A stretch of DNA of 64,000 nucleotides from Takakia lepidozioides (lineage: Eukaryota; Streptophyta; Takakiopsida; Takakiales; Takakiaceae): the NCBI GenBank assembly GCA_030704615.1, contig CM060733.1, positions 1,426,001-1,490,000 of the forward strand, read 5' to 3'. The notes under the pieces were generated by a model. It was not told the origin of the DNA, ran no database searches, and saw only the letters and a program-made list of their open reading frames with translations. The position numbers and the translations under genes were made by a program. Positions 59,136-64,000 of this stretch are shown piece by piece (the first letter of the stretch is position 1; every line of letters starts with the position of its first letter).

Positions 59136-60592
59136 TCCATGGCCGCTCTGGCAGTTTAGCCATTTCTCCAAGGGGTTTAGCCACGCCAAGCTAGGGTTTG
59201 TGTCTCTTGGACTCTAGGCTTCTTTCCACCGAGCTATGGCGGCTGTGAGGAAATCAGCAAGGTTTCTTGCTCTTTCGGCTCCCACACACCACCATAGTAG
59301 CCCTAAGCCATGAGGTGGTTGCCACAAACCAAGCCTTCTTTCTCACTTAGCCTCCCCAAACACGCCACTAAACTCAATGGCAAACAACCAAGCCCTGCTG
59401 GTTCCCAGCCCTTGTGAGCACTCATTCAAGCACTCTCCTTGGCCATAGCATCTGTCTTAGAGCCTATTCCAGCCCCCTACACCTGCTGCTTCAAGAGTTG
59501 CGCTCCCTTCAAGCTTGAAGTTGAAACCCCAACTCACATAGGCCCTACAAGTGCTTTTCTTTCACTCCAAGTGGAAACCAGCCCTAGACCTTCCGTTCTA
59601 GCTCTCTAAAGCTTGAAAACAAGAGCCTCAATGGGCTGAAGGCATGCTCCACACATGCCCCACTCTCACCATAAGAGAATCAGCTCCTTTGCTTCATTTC
59701 TTGCACCCACAAACCTGAAAATACAAGCTTCAGCAGGCTGAAAGCATGCTCACATGCCCTACAGGGAAACCAGCCCCTTCCTTCCTTTCTTGCACTCCCA
59801 CACCTGAAAGTGCAAGCCTTCACCAGGCTGATAGCATGCTCCACACATGCATTGCCCTCACATAAGGGAAGTCAGCCCTTCCCTCTTCCTTGCTTGCCCT
59901 CCAAGCTTGAAGATGGAAGCTTCAATGAGCTGAATACATGCTCCACACATGCAACCTCTTCACACAAGAGATATCAGCCCCCTATCTTGGCTCCTTGATG
60001 CTCTCTAAGACAAGACTAAGCACTCCACATCCTTTGCCAAGCTCCTGAAACCCTAAGGCTTACATTTCCAGCCACAAGACACTTCTCTTGTGGTGCAAGA
60101 GCTCTTCTTCCAAGCTCTGAAACCTAGGTGCACTTCCACCTCTTAGCTCCTGTTCCAGCCCTGCTCTTGCCATGCCAAAAGCCCACCATACTCCACAAAG
60201 TGCACTGATTTGCCCCAAGCCAAATCAGCCCTTTCGCTTGGTCTTGCAATCCTTCACACAATGAAAGCTCGCATTCCCAAGTCCAGTTCTCAGCTTTGCC
60301 ACCAAAGCCACTATAACCTGCTCTTGACTGGTCTTCTTCCCAATCGTGCTTGCTTATGCATGTACACAATCTGAAACCATCAAGGTGCTCTGGAATTACC
60401 TGCAACATGGTGCTTTCATCTCTGAAGCTGAAGATCGCATGCCAAGGTTTACCACCTCGTAACCCACATCGCCTCCGCTTCTAACAACCAAGAGCTCCAC
60501 GGTGCTCCTTGCATAACAACCTGGTTTCTCTCATTCTCAAGCAAAAACCACAAGTGCTACAACTAACTCGTATTTGGCACTCACAGATACGA
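59136..60592 (-). other. Element C 5' leader
   Basis: About 1.45 kb between the A1 repeat/possible priming site and the minisatellite. Phrases such as AGCATGCTCCACACATGC recur at ~100-bp intervals (59640-59960), suggesting an old tandem repeat. No coding frame is convincing. Confidence 0.5.
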
Positions 60593-60608
60593 GCTCATCT
60601 TTCTCGAG
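60593..60608 (-). promoter_or_regulatory. Element C possible self-priming site
   Basis: Directly inside the A1 repeat, the minus strand reads CTCGAGAAAGATGAGC. This is perfectly complementary over 16 nt to a stretch inside A1 (60774-60789, GCTCATCTTTCTCGAG on the minus strand). No TGG-type tRNA primer site is seen here. Fold-back of the element RNA 5' end onto such a site is the Tf1/sushi self-priming arrangement; whether the transcript begins at the right place is unknown, and a TATATA near 60680 would put the start elsewhere. Confidence 0.5.
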
Positions 60609-60935
60609 TGATAAAGAAGAAGAATACAAGCACAAGCTCATGCGAGCTCACAAAGCTGAAGCATAAACTCAGGCATATATAACCTCATCACTCAAATACA
60701 AGTCAAGCCAAGTGCAACCCACGCCATGGGGAATCCACACTACGGCGCCATAGCTAGGCGCGGTGAGGCTCAACTCGAGAAAGATGAGCCTTCCGCGCTT
60801 GCCGTGAAGATAACCACTCCAGGGCCTAAATCTGCCTTGACCCCTGGATTGACACTTGGGCCAATCCCAAATGTCAATATGTAAAAGCTAGCTATTTCCT
60901 AGCTAGTTTCACACTAGTGGTAAAATAACTTGACA
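60609..60935 (-). repeat. Element C repeat A1
   Basis: 327 bp, matching A2 with two substitutions. It contains TTATATATGCC on the minus strand (about 60685-60675), a candidate TATA box. Confidence 0.92.
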
Positions 60936-61136
60936 CATGCGATTCTGCTTGGTCGGCAGTAATGTCTTCTTCCTCAGCATCCTCCTACGGCGGAGATTGC
61001 AGGGACTGTTCATGTTTCTCAACTGGTCCCTTCCAAGCTGCAGTTTGATTTGACCTGCATCAACGTGGAGAATCGGCATGTGGTTTTAACTCCGAAGAAG
61101 CGTGCTCGGCTTGATTCTGATTCAGTTGCTACCTAG
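60936..61136 (+). pseudogene. Element B integrase C-terminus, after the element C insertion
   Basis: Resumes the integrase frame broken at 49167. After an in-frame TAA near 60968 it reads TVHVSQLVPSKLQFDL, a typical Ty3/gypsy integrase tail, then PKKRARLDSDSVAT and a stop at 61134-61136. The PKKRAR stretch may be a nuclear-localisation-like signal. Confidence 0.7.
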
Positions 61137-61402
61137 ACTTCCTCATGACACTGTCTTTATTCAGTTGCTCCCTACATAGGATCTCTCTCAGTTTTCTTTC
61201 TAGTTCTTTAGGTTGCACACCTCACAAGATAGGGTTTTTCCACAACAAGGTTTTGTCCTTCGCTCAAATTGCAGAGCAAGGTTTTCCTTGTTGCGGTTTT
61301 TCCATCCTATCTTGGTGTGATCCTGCTCCCTGTCTTGAGCATAATGTTTATTTAGCTAGCTCACCGGAGCTCGCTTCTCTGTGTGCCAGGAGGCTTTACA
61401 TA
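61137..61402 (+). other. Element B 3' untranslated region
   Basis: Between the integrase stop and the 3' LTR. No good polypurine tract is visible before the LTR (the nearest purine run is CAGGAGGC), which is unusual. Confidence 0.5.
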
Positions 61403-61900
61403 TGTAATGGCCAGATTCCTTCTACCTACCTTTTCGACATTGGATGAACAGACGTTGGATGATGACCGTTGAAAAAGAGCTTGGATGAAACAGCTGGAAA
61501 CAATCTATTTTTAAACTAAGTATTGTCTTATGTTAACAGCTAGTTTATCTCTAAAATAGAATGAGGTGGCGTCCTATCTGGACAGACACCCGGATGGCAT
61601 CCAAGTGACCAATCAGGGCTTACCACTTGGTTAGATAAGATTGTGGGCCTTCATTTTATAAAGGAGATCAACACGACGCTTAAGGCGGCGGTGTACGTTT
61701 GGTGTGAAACCCTACTGTACTTGTGTGGGAGTTTTGGATGAAAAGGATGTGAGTGAGGATGTGCTGTTAAGGTGTGTGAGTGATTCTGACTCCTCTCCGT
61801 TGGATCCTGCCTATCTCGGTAGCCTGCTTTACCGAGCATACATCCCCCTTATAGCTCAATACCCCTAGAGGAAGAGGAATAACGGGGTGGGCAAGAATCT
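61403..61900 (+). repeat. Element B 3' LTR
   Basis: Pairs with 25664-26161. Preceded by ...CTTTACATA and followed by GGCTTTACAG. Confidence 0.92.
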
Positions 61901-62590
61901 GGCTTTACAGGGCACACTACTTAAATGTTTCCTACAAGTGATAACAGTATACCAACAATCCATAGTTTTCATATCATCCACCACAATCACGGCCTACAAT
62001 TGAATCACATCGTATGGCATTAGTTTGCATGTATGTATGACACACGTGATTGCAAATTTTTTGCTGTCTGGGTGTTCAAGTATAACCATTTGGGTGCATC
62101 ACAAAAGATCTACTGATGCACACATTTGGAGAGAGGGATGGAGAAGAGGGAGAGGAGAGAGCTCTTGATGCCCTTACATCTGTAACAAAATTGAGTATCA
62201 GTGTTAGCTGACAGAACTAAAACTTGAGAAAGATCACAAAAAACTCAACTTCTTAGCCAAGTGGACTAGTCAAATTCTGAGCTGCAATGGGGAGTCGAGA
62301 GAGGGAGGCCACTTCCTACTCTATGGATATACTCGAATAAGAGGGATTGGCTATGAAGACTTTCTGCTATCCGGATGACCAATCAGAATCGTAGTTGTTT
62401 GCACAACTCTGAAAGCTTAAAAGGAGCTTCTCTCGAGCAGTGCAAAGCACACCGGTATTTGCTTTGATGGGGGCATTGTTGGCCCCTTCAAATTTGTTTA
62501 ATCTTCTGCTTGTGGATGGAACATCAGCATCATGTACTGAGAATTTTCTGCGACCACCTGGGGAATGCAGCCAGTGCCCTGGTGCTCGCC
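61901..62590. other. intergenic, no gene recognised
   Basis: Right flank of the retrotransposon stack. AT-rich with a GA-rich patch (62130-62165). No coding signal. Confidence 0.4.
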
Positions 62591-62598
62591 CTGCTCCA

Positions 62599-63666
62599 TC
62601 AGCCAGAGAAAGCCTTTGAACAATGTGAACTGGTGCAAATACTCTTATATTTGTCTGCCCAACCCTGTATAATGGCTGATAGAATCAAAGAAAGAACAAA
62701 GTCCCTACTATTATTCTTAGGATGCAACTTGAGCTTTCCTCGAATCGGACCGAGGTTGCAGTTGATACCTGGCAGTGGTGGGTAGGGGTTTCCAGTCTTG
62801 GCCTCTAGTTGGTCCTTGCTGGACAAATGAGCTGCGATGAACGGTTCAGATCCCCCCAGAACAAGCTGCGGAGTACCATCCAGAGTAGACCTTGAGCTCG
62901 CAGACCTATACAAGGGAAGAAAGAAATAGTCGTTATTTGATGTTGAGGACAGACATGTTCAGACTCTCCCAATAGAACTGGATCTAGAGCAGTCAGATCT
63001 TGATCTTCGAAGTTCTATGGCTCCCATTTGGCCGTGCCCAGAAAGAAGCCAATCCACCACAGATGCGAGTTCAATCTGTCTTTGCATTGTATGCTAACCT
63101 AGTTTTACACTAAAACGGATACAAGAAGGCCTGGTAAGTAGAGATTGAACTATTACAGGTACTTAAATCTAGCATTGTGACCCTTGCCATTTTCTTTGTG
63201 AAGCAAATACACATGCACATTTTTATGACACAAACCGGGCTAGTTGCTTCTGGTTCAACTTGGCTGCTTCTTCAGTACGCTTCTTGGCGGCTTTGATCTC
63301 AGTGCTAACACAATCAAACATGAAGAGAAATTCGCGCATAGTTTTGAACAAGTCAGTTTGTTTCTCTTCCTTCATTGTTTCGCCGAAGTAGGCAGCCAAA
63401 TCCTTCAGTTTTCCCAATGACGTGTTTGCAAGGGTTTGCAAATCTACCATCTCCTTTTTGGTCTTTTCTGCAAATGGACACAGGAGGTCTTGGAAACACT
63501 CCTTGTATTTCACATCCATGCTGGTTGGAAAGGTGCTGGTTTCTTGGATTTCTCTAACGAGTAAATCCACACCTCGTTCCAGCTCTTTGAGACTGGAATG
63601 AATTCTCTCTAGGCTCAAGTTAGCTGCAGACTTGACTTCTTTCATTTCCAATGCCAATTTTCCAAC
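62599..63666 (-). CDS. Formin (FH2 domain) C-terminal exons, partial gene
   Basis: Formins nucleate and cap actin filaments through a dimeric FH2 domain. The minus exon 63666-63240 or 63223 begins after a TTGCAG acceptor with VGKLALEMKEVKSAANLSLE and ends with DLFKTMREFLFMFDCVSTEI and AAKKRTEEAAK, the helical end of FH2. It either stops at 63223 (LARFVS) or is spliced at a GTTTGT donor (about 63238) to an exon starting at 62889 (TATAG acceptor; SASSRSTLDGTPQLVLGG), which keeps the frame and stops at 62599. The rest of the gene lies beyond the right edge of the window. The FH2 call is good; the final exon is uncertain. Confidence 0.7.
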
Positions 63667-63889
63667 CTGCAACAATATTGGATCTCTGGGTTTACATCAA
63701 AATGGCTCAGAGAAGAAAGCAGTTAGAGAGAGGGTTGGAGGGAACCAGCGCAAGAAATAATACCTGGACACCGATAGGAGAAGAGGAAGAAGAAACTACT
63801 ACCTCCACATGAGGCCCAAGGGCACAAGGACCCACAGAAATTAGGACTACAACAGAAAACCAAACAACTGTCCAAGAAGCCAACATTGC

Positions 63890-64000
63890 AGGAGAATGTA
63901 CTCATAAGACATTTGCCATAGCCTTGTGGCCAGAGACCCTGCTCCCAATTTGGGCAGAACTTGAGGGAAATATTGCAGGAGAGAGAGTGAGAGGGCCAGA
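63890..64000 (+). repeat. dispersed short repeat, copy 3
   Basis: GAGAATGTACTCATAAGACA, then GCCATAGCCTTGTGGCCAGAG and a GAGAGAGAGTGAGAGGGCC tail, as in the copy at 4968-5095. It is cut by the window end and presumably lies in a formin intron. Confidence 0.6.

Larger units (their letters stand above)
49168..60935 (-). mobile_element. Element C: Ty3/gypsy-type retroelement with a C5 DNA methyltransferase and split direct repeats
   Basis: In its own (minus) orientation: A1 repeat, possible self-priming site, 3.2-kb leader with a large minisatellite, gag, protease, C5 cytosine methyltransferase, RT, RNase H, DDE integrase, polypurine tract, B1, A2, B2. The terminal repeats do not form two equal LTRs: the A copies (327 bp) differ at two positions, the B copies (186/188 bp) at about three. 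It is inserted in the integrase gene of element B with CATG on both sides. The very low repeat divergence makes it the youngest of the three elements. RT to integrase is one open frame of 857 codons; gag, protease-methyltransferase and the RT start have frameshifts. Confidence 0.88.
25664..61900 (+). mobile_element. Element B: outer Ty3/gypsy-type LTR retrotransposon hosting two nested elements
   Basis: Bounded by two 498-bp LTRs. Removing nested elements A and C leaves about 11 kb: 5' LTR, primer site, an unidentified ORF, a cargo region with a methyltransferase-like module, gag, an inverted gag/PR/RT block, RNase H, integrase, 3' LTR. Continuity across the insertions is shown by reading frame. 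The methyltransferase-like frame resumes at 43496 after element A. The integrase frame broken at 49167 resumes at 60940 after element C and runs to a stop at 61136. A GGCT repeat on each outer side may be a 4-bp target duplication, but the LTR edges are uncertain by a base or two. It has stops, frameshifts, an inversion and a damaged integrase, so it is dead. Confidence 0.88.

Noticed and set aside
58059-59194. Long plus-strand open frames (246 and 89 codons) rich in His-Ser-Pro
   Set aside because: They are read-through of the TCACAGCCC minisatellite in the element C leader, opposite to the element's genes.
49168-60935. Classification of element C as a tyrosine-recombinase (DIRS/Ngaro) element from its split repeats
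   Set aside because: The pol frame has a clear HHCC and D,D,E integrase and no tyrosine recombinase motif was seen; only the repeat layout matches.
60936-61136. A separate small gene ending PKKRARLDSDSVAT
   Set aside because: It is the integrase tail of element B: removing element C and one CATG restores the frame from GPYLIH, and HVSQL is a typical integrase C-terminal motif.

Overview
The window is plant nuclear DNA. It holds intron-rich genes of plant type: a plastid isoprenoid enzyme with a transit peptide, a VAMP71-type longin R-SNARE, a SWP73/BAF60 chromatin subunit, an aldo-keto reductase and the end of a formin. These lie among LINE remnants and a large LTR-retrotransposon stack. The retroelement types suggest a land plant, possibly a seed-free one such as a fern or bryophyte, but nothing here fixes the species.

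Layout. 1-3 kb: ISPF on the minus strand. 4.4-7.0 kb: VAMP71 on the plus strand, divergent from ISPF. 8.7-10.6 kb: SWP73 (+). 13.5-18.5 kb: a five-exon aldo-keto reductase (+) with a decayed LINE in intron 2. 18.5-25.4 kb: no host gene; LINE 3' ends in both orientations and a 161-bp CACTA-type mini-element. 25.66-61.90 kb: one nested retrotransposon stack. 61.9-64 kb: a formin FH2 end on the minus strand.

The stack has three elements. Element B (25664-61900, +) is the outer Ty3/gypsy-type element, with 498-bp LTRs about 2.5% diverged by eye. Between its 5' LTR and gag it carries an intron-containing cargo that includes the C-terminal half of an amino-type (N6A/N4C, beta-class) DNA-methyltransferase-like protein. 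A 2.6-kb block of its gag/PR/RT is inverted. Element A (30105-43490, -) sits inside the methyltransferase-like exon of B, with LTRs about 1% diverged and a GACGG target duplication. It has gag-pol and a long extra coiled-coil reading region after integrase. Element C (49168-60935, -) sits inside the B integrase gene with a CATG duplication. It encodes a C5 cytosine DNA methyltransferase between protease and reverse transcriptase. Its terminal repeats are not ordinary LTRs: they read A1 - genes - B1 A2 B2 (split direct repeats), although it has a DDE integrase.

Most likely interest: a retrotransposon (C) that combines a captured C5 methyltransferase, split-direct-repeat termini and a possible self-priming site, nested in an element (B) that carries remains of a different methyltransferase family. 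Most methyltransferase and pol frames now contain frameshifts, so these copies are probably defective. Host exon boundaries were placed by hand from GT/AG sites, reading phase and family knowledge.
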